From assembly GCA_017617615.1 (NCBI GenBank), contig JAFZVV010000019.1, positions 1-64,000 on the forward strand: DNA of 64,000 nucleotides. Direction: 5' to 3'. Every line of letters starts with the position of its first letter. Position 1 is the first letter of the stretch. The notes beneath the pieces were generated by a model. The model did not search any database. It was not told the origin of the DNA and was given only the letters and a program-made list of their open reading frames with translations. Origin of the DNA: Prevotella sp. (lineage in GTDB: Bacteria > Bacteroidota > Bacteroidia > Bacteroidales > Bacteroidaceae). Positions 8,531-17,216 of the stretch are shown one piece after another. The translations under genes were made by a program, and so were the position numbers.

Positions 8531-8551
8531 GTACTATAAAGTACAAAGATA
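8531..8551 (-). promoter_or_regulatory. -7 box overlapping a palindromic operator-like site
   Basis: TATCTTTG on the minus strand (complement of 8544-8551) is a Bacteroidota -7 box placed to transcribe the HNH gene and the island. The palindrome GTACT-ATAA-AGTAC (8531-8544) begins at the last base of the box, where a repressor could block initiation. No controller (C) protein gene was found. Confidence 0.45.
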
Positions 8552-8683
8552 GTGAAATATTTTATAAATGCTTTCTGCTTTGCGAAAATAAAAATTGATT
8601 GTAGGTATAACTTTGATCTTTTAACAACCTGTCGAGGGCGAATACCATATGAACGGCGTGCAATATTCCAGTCTGCTTTCCAA

Positions 8684-8718
8684 CAAAAGAAAAAAGCACT
8701 TGCTGGTTGCAAGTGCTT
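8684..8718 (-). terminator. Rho-independent terminator
   Basis: The stem AAGCACTTGC/GCAAGTGCTT (8694-8718, 5-nt loop) is followed on the minus strand by a T-rich run, TTTCTTTTG. It lies 32 nt beyond the stop codon of the orphan dockerin fragment. Confidence 0.75.
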
Positions 8719-8750
8719 GATTCTTAAGGGGTGTGCCCAGGGGGATGGTT

Positions 8751-8858
8751 TTATTTCCCCAGGATGATGTTGATGATGCTTGTCACGTCGCTCATATTGA
8801 TGAAGTTGTCGCCGTTGATATCCGCATTGCCGAATACAAAGTCATCTGGTGTCTTCAT
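8751..8858 (-). pseudogene. Orphan C-terminal dockerin-like repeat (gene remnant)
   Basis: The minus strand encodes 35 residues, from an ATG at 8858, ending SDVTSIINIILGK-stop. They contain one EF-hand-like loop (NADINGDNFINMSDV), almost the same as the last repeat of the two C10 peptidases further right, and the nucleotide sequence around the stop is also close to theirs. No catalytic domain or signal peptide precedes it. It keeps its own downstream terminator. I read it as the surviving 3' end of a third dockerin-tailed gene. The rest of the interval up to 9074 shows nothing else. Confidence 0.75.
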
Positions 8859-9074
8859 GTTGCAAAGATAAGACAATGCTACCTTTAGTACAACGGACTA
8901 AAGATAGCATCGTGATTTTCAAATATGATAAATGAGAGAATTCTAAAAAGTGGAGAATACCGTTTGAACAGCATGTCAATAGATTGTCATATGATGAGTT
9001 TTTAAGATGAAATTTGAGGCTTAGAGCATAGAGCTTAGAATGTATAGGGGAAATATGCTAAAAAGCATCATATT

Positions 9075-9105
9075 TTTGGTTTTTCGCAATTTTTTCGTAC
9101 TTTTG
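9075..9105 (+). promoter_or_regulatory. Bacteroidota promoter (-33 TTTG, -7 TACTTTTG)
   Basis: TTTG (9075-9078) and TACTTTTG (9098-9105) are 19 nt apart. They lie 38 nt before the start of the PCMD lipoprotein gene, with purines and A-rich sequence after the box. Confidence 0.7.
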
Positions 9106-9143
9106 CACCCCAAAAACAATAATTTGTTGATTTTATAGGAAAG

Positions 9144-10289
9144 ATGAAAAAGTATTTACCTTTATTTTTGTTTGTCTTTGTGCTCTCATCGTGTATCAAA
9201 GACGAACTGATGAACGCGGAATGCGACATTCTGAATGCATGGGTAGAAGGCGACCAGTATTCGGAGAACTTCTACGAAACCTCACAGATGCGCATGGAGA
9301 ATATTTCCTCTGCAGAAAAGGAGATTGTCTTCACCGTGCGCTCACTGATTTCGCTCCCCAAAGAAATGCCCGTATTTTTCGATGTCACGCCGGGCGCAAC
9401 CATCGAACCTGCCAGCGGGACGGTGCAGGACTTCACTAAAGGCCCTGTGATCTATACGGTGACTTCGCAAGACGGTGCTTGGAAACGCCAGTACACCGTG
9501 ACGTTCAGAGAGGCATCCCTGCCCACCTTCGTATACAGTTTCGAGAACTACAACACCTTGCAGTGGGCCACCAACTTCTATCATGAGTTTTACGAAATCG
9601 ACCATGACGGCACTCCTATCAATCTCTGGGCGTCGGGCAATGCGGGTGCCGTACTTGTAAAAAAAGACTCGAAACCGGAAGACCAGCCCACCTATTCAAT
9701 GGCAAATGGCTACAAGGGTAGGGGCGTATGCATGAATACCCAGGGCACCGGTGAACTGGGCGAGATGATGAGGAAGCCTATCGCAGCAGGCAACCTCTTC
9801 ATGGGCAAGTTCATCTTTGACAATCTGCTCCTCAATCCGCTGCAAACCACCCAGTTTGGCTATGTCATCGACCGCGAACCCGTGCGTATAACAGGTTATT
9901 ACAAATACCGTCCGGGACCAGTGTTTACCGACAAGGAAATGAAAGAGGTGCCAGGACGTGTAGACGAGGCAAGCATCTATGCTGTGTTCTACCGCAACAA
10001 AGACGAGCAGGGCAACAAAGTGTACCTCTATGGCGACGACGTGCTCACCAGTCCCTATATCATGTCGAAAGCCCAGGTGGCATCGCTTCCGCCAACCGAC
10101 GAATGGACCCGCTTCGAAATGTTCTTCGAGGGCGAAAATGCCGATAACGAGTTGGTGGCCGAAAAAGCCTACAATCTCACCATCGTCTTCTCGTCGAGCA
10201 AAGACGGAGCATCGTTTGAGGGAGCAATAGGCAGTGAGTTGTGTATAGACGAGGTGGAAATCTCGTTCGAGAAACCGGATAATGAATAA
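9144..10289 (+). CDS. PCMD domain-containing lipoprotein
   Basis: The 381-residue lipoprotein has a signal peptide ending in VLSSC, so Cys17 should be acylated. The N-terminal third (about 25-125) looks like a small beta-sandwich of the kind found before PCMD domains: ECDILNAWVEG, then TVTSQDGAWKRQYTVTF. From about 130 onward (FVYSFENYN...) it resembles the putative carbohydrate metabolism domain (PCMD) of Bacteroidota lipoproteins, including an ending of the type IGSELCIDEVEISFE. Its role is probably glycan binding at the cell surface, inferred from the family. It has a good promoter and is co-transcribed with the downstream barrel protein. Confidence 0.82.
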   Translation: MKKYLPLFLFVFVLSSCIKDELMNAECDILNAWVEGDQYSENFYETSQMRMENISSAEKEIVFTVRSLISLPKEMPVFFDVTPGATIEPASGTVQDFTKGPVIYTVTSQDGAWKRQYTVTFREASLPTFVYSFENYNTLQWATNFYHEFYEIDHDGTPINLWASGNAGAVLVKKDSKPEDQPTYSMANGYKGRGVCMNTQGTGELGEMMRKPIAAGNLFMGKFIFDNLLLNPLQTTQFGYVIDREPVRITGYYKYRPGPVFTDKEMKEVPGRVDEASIYAVFYRNKDEQGNKVYLYGDDVLTSPYIMSKAQVASLPPTDEWTRFEMFFEGENADNELVAEKAYNLTIVFSSSKDGASFEGAIGSELCIDEVEISFEKPDNE

Positions 10290-10305
10290 GAGGATGACCA
10301 GCATC

Positions 10306-11064
10306 ATGAAGAAAAATATCATCATCTGTATCGCTTCGTGCCTGGCATGGCTGATGCCAGGCGAGGCACTCGCCGCCAACCCTGAAGGCGGACTGAAAGT
10401 GAAAGCCCGTGTGGGCTATAACATCGGCGGCACAGCGCCCATAGGACTTCCCGCCACCATCCGCAGCATCGACGCTTACCGGCTCACACCATCGGTGATG
10501 GCGGGAGCCGACGTGGAAATGCCTCTCAGCGGAAACTGGGGACTGATGGCTGGCCTGCGTATAGAGAACAAAGGCATGGATGCTGATGCCACAACCAAAG
10601 GCTATCATATGGAGATGGTGAAAGGCAACAGCAGACTCGATGGACTTTTCACCGGCCACATCAACCAGGAGGTGAAGGAGTGGATGCTCACGCTGCCTTT
10701 CATGGCGACTTACCAACTGGGGCGGAAGGTGACGCTGAAGGGGGGGCCGTATCTCTCGCTGCTTCTCGACAAGGATTTCAGCGGCATCGCCTCCGACGGA
10801 TATCTGCGTCAGGGCGACCCCACCGGACCGAGGGTGAACATAGGCAACAAAGAGGGCGAATGGGCTACCTACAACTTCGAAGATGACATGCGCTCGCTGC
10901 AGTTTGGTTTGGCTGTGGGTGCCGACTGGCAACTGCATAAGCAATTCGGCCTCTCTGCCGACCTCAACTGGGGTCTCACGGGCATTTTCAACAGCGATTT
11001 CAAGACCGTAGAACAGACGCTTTATCCCATATACGGCACATTCGGGGTATTCTGGAAATTCTAA
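10306..11064 (+). CDS. Outer-membrane beta-barrel protein (porin-like)
   Basis: From the chosen start, MKKNIIICIASCLAWLMPG, there is a normal signal peptide ending near ALAA. Two upstream in-frame Met codons (10282 and 10294) would add only 8 or 4 residues and overlap or abut the lipoprotein stop. The mature part, about 230 residues, alternates hydrophobic and polar residues in a beta-barrel pattern: VKARVGYNIGG, WGLMAGLRIENKG, MATYQLGRKVTLKGGPYLSLLL and a final FGVFWKF with a terminal Phe. This is typical of small outer-membrane barrels of the PorT/OmpA-like kind. It is probably the membrane partner of the preceding PCMD lipoprotein. Confidence 0.82.
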   Translation: MKKNIIICIASCLAWLMPGEALAANPEGGLKVKARVGYNIGGTAPIGLPATIRSIDAYRLTPSVMAGADVEMPLSGNWGLMAGLRIENKGMDADATTKGYHMEMVKGNSRLDGLFTGHINQEVKEWMLTLPFMATYQLGRKVTLKGGPYLSLLLDKDFSGIASDGYLRQGDPTGPRVNIGNKEGEWATYNFEDDMRSLQFGLAVGADWQLHKQFGLSADLNWGLTGIFNSDFKTVEQTLYPIYGTFGVFWKF

Positions 11065-11132
11065 CCGCAAGACCAGGAATTCTTTCCGTGCCAAGTGGCA
11101 GGGCCGTGCCAGGAAAAGGCATTGGCCAACAA

Positions 11133-11171
11133 AAAAAGCAAGCACCGCAATTCTCGCAGTGCTTGCTTTTT
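11133..11171. terminator. Bidirectional terminator between convergent genes
   Basis: The stem AAAAAGCAAGCAC / GTGCTTGCTTTTT (11133-11145 and 11159-11171) carries A and T runs that serve both strands. It sits between the barrel gene (plus) and the C10 peptidase gene (minus). Confidence 0.8.
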
Positions 11172-11245
11172 GGATGTATACCAGTGGAAATGGGTGAACT
11201 CGAATGCACATATTGGCACGAACTCAATTTTAAATCGGCCAAGGC

Positions 11246-13990
11246 CTATTTCCCCAGGATGATATTGATGATGTTTGTCACGTCGCTCATGTTGATGAGG
11301 CCGTCGCCGTTGACATCCGCATTGTCGATGACAAAACCCTCCGGGTTCTTGTTCAGGATGTAGTTGATGATGGCGGTGACATCCGAGATGTTGATGAACC
11401 CGTCGTTGTTGGCGTCGCCCAGGATGCTCTCTTCACCGAGGCTCGGGTCTTCCACGATTTTGGTGAACTTCCCCCAGAAACTGTCGGCCTTGTACTTGGA
11501 CTTGCAGCCGGTGGGTACATACAGCGTGACATAGTCGTATTCCCATGTGCCGTCGAACATGAAAGTACGGAAATCCTCTTTTCCTTCGTCGGTGGTGTCG
11601 GCCACTTTGGGTGGTGTCTTGCCGTGGAATCGGATACTTTCAATCGGACATTGATAGCAATGGAATACGCCTTCTCCGATGTAATTGACCGTAGAGGGGA
11701 TGGTCAGCTTGTTGATGGCGGTGTTGGCGAGAGCAAACGGGGTGATGCTCTTCACCGTATAAGCCTTGCCTTGGTGGCTGACAGACCGGGGAATGGAGAC
11801 TTCGGATTTATTCCAGTCGGTCTGGGTGAGCAGGTAGGCGGAGCCGTCGGTGTCGCTCAAGGCGTACTTCAGGCCATTGGTAGTGACGGTGTCGCTCATC
11901 TCCACGATATGGCCGAAGTCTTTCCAGGGGCTTGCCTTCTTGTATTCGCTCGCCTTAGCCTTCGGAACGAAGAGCCAGCATAGGCCGAGATTAAGCCCAT
12001 TGAAGGGATTCAGGTATATGGACAAAGACACCGCTGAAGGCGATGACCAGTGCACCATCAGGGTGCGGAACAGTTGGCTATAGTTGAACGTTCCATCCCC
12101 CAAATAGGTCACGGAGGAGGGGATGGATATCCTGCTGAGCTGGCATGACTGGAATGCACAGTTGCCTAATTCTGTTGTTCCGTCGGGGACGTCGAGGCCC
12201 AGAGACTTGATCATTCCTCCATTGAAGGCCCATCCTCCGACAGTCTTGAGTTGGGAGCCTTTCTCAAATAAGATGGTTCCGATTTTTGCGCTGGAGCAAG
12301 AGCCGAACGCAAGTGATTCCACTGTCTTGGGGATTTTCAGGAGATCGATATCGCTGCCTTTAAACGCACTGCTGCCAATCTCCTTGACGGTGTATTGCTT
12401 GCCCTGGTAGGTGAACGTTCCTGGTATGGTGATGTCGCCTTTGTAAAAATCGTACCTGTCGTTCCTGAACGTGACGGTGGCGGTTTGGGTGGTCTCGTCG
12501 AGGAAATAGACGATGCCATTCACATCCACGGCACCCTCTTGGATGAAATCTTCAATGTGGTTGTTGGAATAGGTGTATTCCCCGTCCTTCACATTCAGGT
12601 CGACATAGCTCTGACGATGATCAGCAAACAATAATTTTTGCCATTCGTTGTTGCCTGCGTGACGACCTACGAGATAGAGCATATAGTTGCCGTCGGAGAG
12701 CGACTCTGGCGCATTGAAAATATTCTTGAATCCCTCGTCAGCATAAATGACCTTATGGCTTTTCTTGTTCTCTACGGCCAATGCACATGTCACGTCTTCT
12801 GCAGGAAATACCGAGCATGTCTTGATATTCTTGCAGGAAAGCCATCCCATCTCCTCATCATAAACGAAATCGTTGGAGGAGCAGAAGAGCACGGTAGGGC
12901 TTCCTCCCTCGTTTTTCTTGATGCCGAAGTTGATGGCTGGGGCTCTGTTGAAAAAGAGGGTCTGCATGGAGAAATAACCGTCGGCCTCGCCACTGCCTCC
13001 GAAATTGTAATGATAATAGCCGTTGGAGTCCACCCCGTCGATGACCATGGCATGACCACCTATTTCGCTGCCGCCTTCATAGAGAAGGGGACGGGAGTGG
13101 TTGAGTTCTTCGAGAATGTAGTTGTTCCATGTCTCTTCTCCGCAGTAATTTTTTTCCAGATACCCCATGCCCGTGTCATACCCGAAGTAAGTGATGAGGG
13201 CCCTGTCCTGTCCGGATGCCCCGCTTCCGTTCAGTCCGTAGTCCATGTCGCAGGCATATCCCACATCGCGCATGAGCAGGGCCACGGCATTGCATGATGC
13301 CTCGCTGCTGTTCCATTGATAGGTGGGCGTCATCTTGCTCCACTGGTAGGTAGACTGGCTGAAGTCGGCCGACAGCTCCTGGCCGTTCCACTCATAACTG
13401 TGGCTCCCCTGGCCCTTTGTCGGCCATTTGTGATAGTACATCACCTGGGACGTAGCCGTGGCCACGCAGCCTGTAAGACAATGCTGTCCGTCGATTTCAG
13501 GGCACATCAGGTTGTATGGCCATCCCTGGTCCCATGCCGTCGTGCCGAGCAGGGGGGCTATCGGTGTCTGCTGCGCGGCATGGCGCGACTCGATTTTCCC
13601 GGCATGTGGGTTGGCGCGCAGTTCGTCAACTTTCCTCGTGCAGTCGTCGAGAATCATCTTCAGGTTGCAGGGGATATGGTCGGGGTCAATGTTCCCGGTG
13701 TCGGAATAGCCCAGCACCTCGGGCATGCGCTCGTCGCCGCTCACGATGACATAGCCGCCGTTGGCCACGTCGTTGAAGATGAAGAGCCTGTCGCCTGTGC
13801 CGGCGAGTTGGAGCGCCGGTGTCTGGCGTGGGGCTTTCCGCTGCGCACTGCTGTTCGCGTTCTTACTGAAAAACGCCATGGCCTTCTCGTAGGCCTGTTG
13901 CTGGCTCACGCGCTGTGCCGACAGGGGCATGGCAGCGGCACAGAGGATGAGCATCAGGCAAATGATGGCAAATGGTTGTCTTTTCATCAT
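11246..13990 (-). CDS. C10 family cysteine peptidase with LRR and dockerin-like tail
   Basis: The 914-residue secreted protein has a signal peptide (cleavage near LSAQ, residue 26), a Spi/prodomain (about 27-135, starting RVSQQQAYEKAMAFF) and a C10 (streptopain) catalytic domain. The nucleophile is Cys175 in CLTGCVATATSQVMYYHKWP and the histidine is His313 in GGHAMVIDG. After the His the protein reads YNFGGSGEADGYF, without the Trp-Gly of the usual NFGWGG. BspA-type leucine-rich repeats follow (about 520-840), with YTVKEIGSSAF and LTIPSTVNYIGEGVF. The last 60 residues are two dockerin/EF-hand-like repeats (GDANNDGFINISDV, NADVNGDGLINMSDV). It is the downstream copy of a tandem duplication. 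It is likely a surface or secreted protease. Confidence 0.93.
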   Translation of the reverse strand: MMKRQPFAIICLMLILCAAAMPLSAQRVSQQQAYEKAMAFFSKNANSSAQRKAPRQTPALQLAGTGDRLFIFNDVANGGYVIVSGDERMPEVLGYSDTGNIDPDHIPCNLKMILDDCTRKVDELRANPHAGKIESRHAAQQTPIAPLLGTTAWDQGWPYNLMCPEIDGQHCLTGCVATATSQVMYYHKWPTKGQGSHSYEWNGQELSADFSQSTYQWSKMTPTYQWNSSEASCNAVALLMRDVGYACDMDYGLNGSGASGQDRALITYFGYDTGMGYLEKNYCGEETWNNYILEELNHSRPLLYEGGSEIGGHAMVIDGVDSNGYYHYNFGGSGEADGYFSMQTLFFNRAPAINFGIKKNEGGSPTVLFCSSNDFVYDEEMGWLSCKNIKTCSVFPAEDVTCALAVENKKSHKVIYADEGFKNIFNAPESLSDGNYMLYLVGRHAGNNEWQKLLFADHRQSYVDLNVKDGEYTYSNNHIEDFIQEGAVDVNGIVYFLDETTQTATVTFRNDRYDFYKGDITIPGTFTYQGKQYTVKEIGSSAFKGSDIDLLKIPKTVESLAFGSCSSAKIGTILFEKGSQLKTVGGWAFNGGMIKSLGLDVPDGTTELGNCAFQSCQLSRISIPSSVTYLGDGTFNYSQLFRTLMVHWSSPSAVSLSIYLNPFNGLNLGLCWLFVPKAKASEYKKASPWKDFGHIVEMSDTVTTNGLKYALSDTDGSAYLLTQTDWNKSEVSIPRSVSHQGKAYTVKSITPFALANTAINKLTIPSTVNYIGEGVFHCYQCPIESIRFHGKTPPKVADTTDEGKEDFRTFMFDGTWEYDYVTLYVPTGCKSKYKADSFWGKFTKIVEDPSLGEESILGDANNDGFINISDVTAIINYILNKNPEGFVIDNADVNGDGLINMSDVTNIINIILGK

Positions 13991-14019
13991 ATAATCTGAA
14001 TTATATTCTTCAATGTTTC

Positions 14020-14104
14020 AAGTTTCGCATTCGCTCAACTTACGGAAGGGAAGTTAAAGAGGAGTTAAAAGGGAGTTAAAAGGGAGTTAAAGGGACGTAT
14101 GTCC
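14020..14104. repeat. Composite AGTTAAAGG tandem element
   Basis: It begins with AAGTTTCGCATTCGCTCAACTT, followed by several (A/G)GGAGTTAAA units, and ends with GGGACGTATGTCC. The same three-part layout recurs at 32598-32684 and 33509-33772, and reversed near 26646-26708. It fills the space between the two peptidase genes together with AT-rich sequence; no gene lies there. Confidence 0.7.
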
Positions 14105-14201
14105 ACTTCATTACCATTTGGAGGTTTATTTTCTCTATCTGAAGAGTTTTAACCCTACTATATTCCTTAAAAAATCCTACTTGCGAAAGTTAAATGAGCA
14201 G

Positions 14202-16943
14202 TTATTTCCCCAGGATGATGTTGATGATGTTGGTCACGTCGCTCATGTTGATGAGGCCGTCGCCGTTGACATCCGCATTGTCGATGACAAAACCCTCCGG
14301 GTTCTTGTTCAGAATGTAGTTGATGATGGCCGTGACATCCGAAATGTTGATGAACCCGTCGTTGTTGGCGTCGCCAGGGAGGCCTGCCTCGTCGAGGTTC
14401 GGGTCTTCCTCGATATTGTAGAACTGTCCCCAGAAACTGTCGGCCTCGTACCTGGACTTGCAGCCGGTAGGTACGTATAGGGTGGTGAAGGTGTAGAGCC
14501 AATCATAGACGAGCGGACAGAAGTTGTATTTTCCTTGTTCCGTGGTGTCGGGCACTTTGGGCGGTGTCTTGCCTTTGAACCTGAGGCTGTACAGCGGGAC
14601 AGAAAACCAAGCGTTGAACGCTCCTTCGCCGAGGTAGGTGACCGAAGAGGGGATGGTGAGGTCTTCGAGTTCGGAATTGCCAAAGGCAAACGGAGCGGTG
14701 CTCCTCACCGTATATGTCTTGCCATCGTGGCTCACGGTGCGGGGGATGGTGACGACTTGCTGTTTATGGTCGGACATGGTGAGGACGGTGGCGGAGCCGT
14801 CGGACAAGACGTATTTCAGGCCACCGGATGTCAGCGTGTCAACCTTCTCCACGATTTGCCCGAAGTCTTTCCATACGTCGGCCCTGCGGTATTTCTCGGC
14901 CGTTCCCTTCGGCACATAGAGCGTGCACAGGCTCATGTCGATACCTGCGAAGGGAGAAGACGACAATTGCAATGGCGTTTCCCAGTTCACCATCACGGTA
15001 CGTAGTTTGGAGCAAAAATTGAATACATCGCCGTAGAACGCCCGTACGGTAGAGGGGAGGGATACCCGGGAGAATTCGGTTCCCTGGAAAGCACACAGAT
15101 ATAATTCCTCCAACCCTTCGGGAAGGTCAATCCCCATGGACCATATCTTGGTGTAGTTGAAACAGAAGCCCATCAGGGATTTCAGTCCGGAATTGCTTTC
15201 AAACACGATATTCCGGACTTGAGCGGAACTACATGATGAACTCTGGAAGGTGGTGATGGTTTTCGGTATCTTGAGATAGTCTAACTCGGCATTGGTAAGC
15301 CCTCTTTCTCCGATTTCCGTTACCTTATAGGTCTTTTTCTTGTATTTGATTTTTTCGGGTATGGTGACATTGTCTCTTCTGTAATAGTCGAATCGGTCGT
15401 TCTTGTATGTGACGCAGGCTGTGCCGTTGTCAGCGTCGAGGAAATAGTATATGCCGTCCACTTCCACGGCACCTTCCTGTGTGAAATCGGGCTTGTTGTT
15501 CGTATAGGTGTAAGAGCCGTTCTTCACGTTGAGGTCGACATAGGTCTGACGGTAGTCGTGGAAGAGGAATTTCTGCCATTCCTCGTTGCTGTTGAGGCGT
15601 GCGACGGGGTAGAGGATGTAGTTGCCGTCGCTCAACTGCTCTGTCACCCGGAAATATTTTTTTTGCTCGCCCTCGTCCATATACTGGATGTTATGGGTGG
15701 CGGTGTTTTCTACGGCAAGGGCAGTATAGTATGTGTCACAGGGAAAAACAGAATTGGTGGTTAACGTTTGGCATGCCAAATAGTAACCACCATATTCAAA
15801 GTCGGTGGCACTACAGAAGATAACGCGCTGGCTTCCCCCCTCGTCTTTCTTGATGCCGAAGTTGATGGCAGCACTCATATTGAAAAAAACGGTCTTCATG
15901 GAGAAGTAACCGTCGGCCTCGCCACTGCCTCCGAAATTGAAATGATAGTAGCCGTTGGAGTCGACGCCGTCGATGACCATGGCATGGGCACCGGCGGAAC
16001 TGCCGGCAGTATAGAACAGGGGACGGGAGTGGGTAAGCTCGTCGATGATGATGCTGTTCCACGTGGCTTCATCGCAGTAATTTTTTTCCAGATATCCCAT
16101 GCCCGTGTCATACCCGAAATAAGTGATGAGGGCTTTGTCCTGACCTGCGGCCCCGCTCTCGGCCAAGCCGTAGTTCATGTCGCAGGAATATCCCACGTCG
16201 CGCATGAGCAGGGCTACGGCGTCGATAGACTCCTCGCTGCTGTCCCATTGATAGGTGGGCGTCATCTTGCTCCACTTGTAGGTAGACTGGCTGAAGTTGG
16301 CCGACAGGGTTTGGCCGTTCCACGGATAACTGTGGCTGCCCTGGCCTTTGGCGGGCCATTTGTGGTAGTACATGATCTGGGCGGCGGCGGTGGCCACGCA
16401 GCCGGTAAGGCAATTCTCTCCGTTGATCTGGGGGCACATCTTGTTGTATGGCCACCCCTGGTCCCATGCCGTCGCGCCCAGCAGGGGCGTCACCACGGTC
16501 TGCTGCGCGGCGTGGTTTGACTCGATTTTCCCGGCTTTGGGGTTGGCGCGCATCTCGTCGACTTTCCTCGTGCAGTCGTCGAGAATCACCTGCAGGTTGC
16601 AGGGGATATGGCCGGGGGTGATATGTCCGCCGGGAGAATAGCCCAGCACCTCGGGCATGCGCTCGTCGCCGCTCACGATGACATAGCCGCCGTTGGCCAC
16701 GTCGTTGAAGATGAAGAGCTGGTCGCCAGGGCCGGCGAGTTGGAGGGTAGGTGTCTGGCGTGGGACTTTCCGTTGTGCACTGCTGTTCGCGTTCTTACTG
16801 AAAAACGCCATGGCTTTCTCGTAGGCCTGTTGCTGGCTCACGCGCTGTGCCGACAAGGGTAATACACAGAGGATGAGCATCAGGCCGATGATGGCGGATG
16901 ACTTCCGTATCCTTCTGACTGCGGGGTTAGATGTTTTTGACAT
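14202..16943 (-). CDS. C10 family cysteine peptidase with LRR and dockerin-like tail (paralogue)
   Basis: The 913-residue protein has the same architecture as its neighbour. It has an N-terminal signal (MSKTSNPAVRRIRK then a hydrophobic stretch to LSAQ), a prodomain, Cys182 in CLTGCVATAAAQIMYYHKWP, His320 in GAHAMVIDG, leucine-rich repeats (about 520-840) and a C-terminal pair of dockerin-like repeats. As in the neighbour, NFGGSGEADGYF lacks the conserved Trp. An in-frame extension 39 residues upstream has no signal-peptide logic and covers the promoter, so I start at 16943. The catalytic region and tail are nearly identical to the neighbour's, while the repeat region has diverged. Confidence 0.93.
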   Translation of the reverse strand: MSKTSNPAVRRIRKSSAIIGLMLILCVLPLSAQRVSQQQAYEKAMAFFSKNANSSAQRKVPRQTPTLQLAGPGDQLFIFNDVANGGYVIVSGDERMPEVLGYSPGGHITPGHIPCNLQVILDDCTRKVDEMRANPKAGKIESNHAAQQTVVTPLLGATAWDQGWPYNKMCPQINGENCLTGCVATAAAQIMYYHKWPAKGQGSHSYPWNGQTLSANFSQSTYKWSKMTPTYQWDSSEESIDAVALLMRDVGYSCDMNYGLAESGAAGQDKALITYFGYDTGMGYLEKNYCDEATWNSIIIDELTHSRPLFYTAGSSAGAHAMVIDGVDSNGYYHFNFGGSGEADGYFSMKTVFFNMSAAINFGIKKDEGGSQRVIFCSATDFEYGGYYLACQTLTTNSVFPCDTYYTALAVENTATHNIQYMDEGEQKKYFRVTEQLSDGNYILYPVARLNSNEEWQKFLFHDYRQTYVDLNVKNGSYTYTNNKPDFTQEGAVEVDGIYYFLDADNGTACVTYKNDRFDYYRRDNVTIPEKIKYKKKTYKVTEIGERGLTNAELDYLKIPKTITTFQSSSCSSAQVRNIVFESNSGLKSLMGFCFNYTKIWSMGIDLPEGLEELYLCAFQGTEFSRVSLPSTVRAFYGDVFNFCSKLRTVMVNWETPLQLSSSPFAGIDMSLCTLYVPKGTAEKYRRADVWKDFGQIVEKVDTLTSGGLKYVLSDGSATVLTMSDHKQQVVTIPRTVSHDGKTYTVRSTAPFAFGNSELEDLTIPSSVTYLGEGAFNAWFSVPLYSLRFKGKTPPKVPDTTEQGKYNFCPLVYDWLYTFTTLYVPTGCKSRYEADSFWGQFYNIEEDPNLDEAGLPGDANNDGFINISDVTAIINYILNKNPEGFVIDNADVNGDGLINMSDVTNIINIILGK

Positions 16944-16989
16944 GGTGATGGTGTTTGGTATTGGTAGGTAAAGATGGCTATACGATGCG

Positions 16990-17021
16990 CAAATATAATG
17001 AAAACCGAGGAAATTTGCAAA
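16990..17021 (-). promoter_or_regulatory. Bacteroidota promoter for the C10 peptidase
   Basis: On the minus strand TTTG (complement of 17018-17021) and TATATTTG (complement of 16990-16997) are 20 nt apart. They lie 46 nt before the start codon, which also supports the shorter start. Confidence 0.75.
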
Positions 17022-17100
17022 CAAAACGGGTACTTTTTGGAGGAATTGAGGGTGTGTCAAATTAAATTGGTAGTCGCCTACAGCGAGAAATCATACAAAT

Positions 17101-17216
17101 CTATTCAAAATCTCTCAAATCTTTCAAATCTTTCAAATCTTTTTTAATTTGTATGATAATATGATTTGTTTAATTTGTAACGATTTGTAAGATTTCTGCC
17201 CCGATAGGGGCACTCC
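17101..17216. repeat. Intergenic repeat element, copy B (inverted partner of 1-122)
   Basis: It holds a run of (T)CAAATCTT units, then the AT-rich arm, then TGCCCC-gata-GGGGCA. The last 23 bases are the exact reverse complement of window positions 1-23. Confidence 0.75.

Noticed and set aside
16944..17060. N-terminal extension of the second C10 peptidase
   Set aside because: The extra 39 residues cover a well-spaced promoter, and the signal peptide starts at the internal Met.
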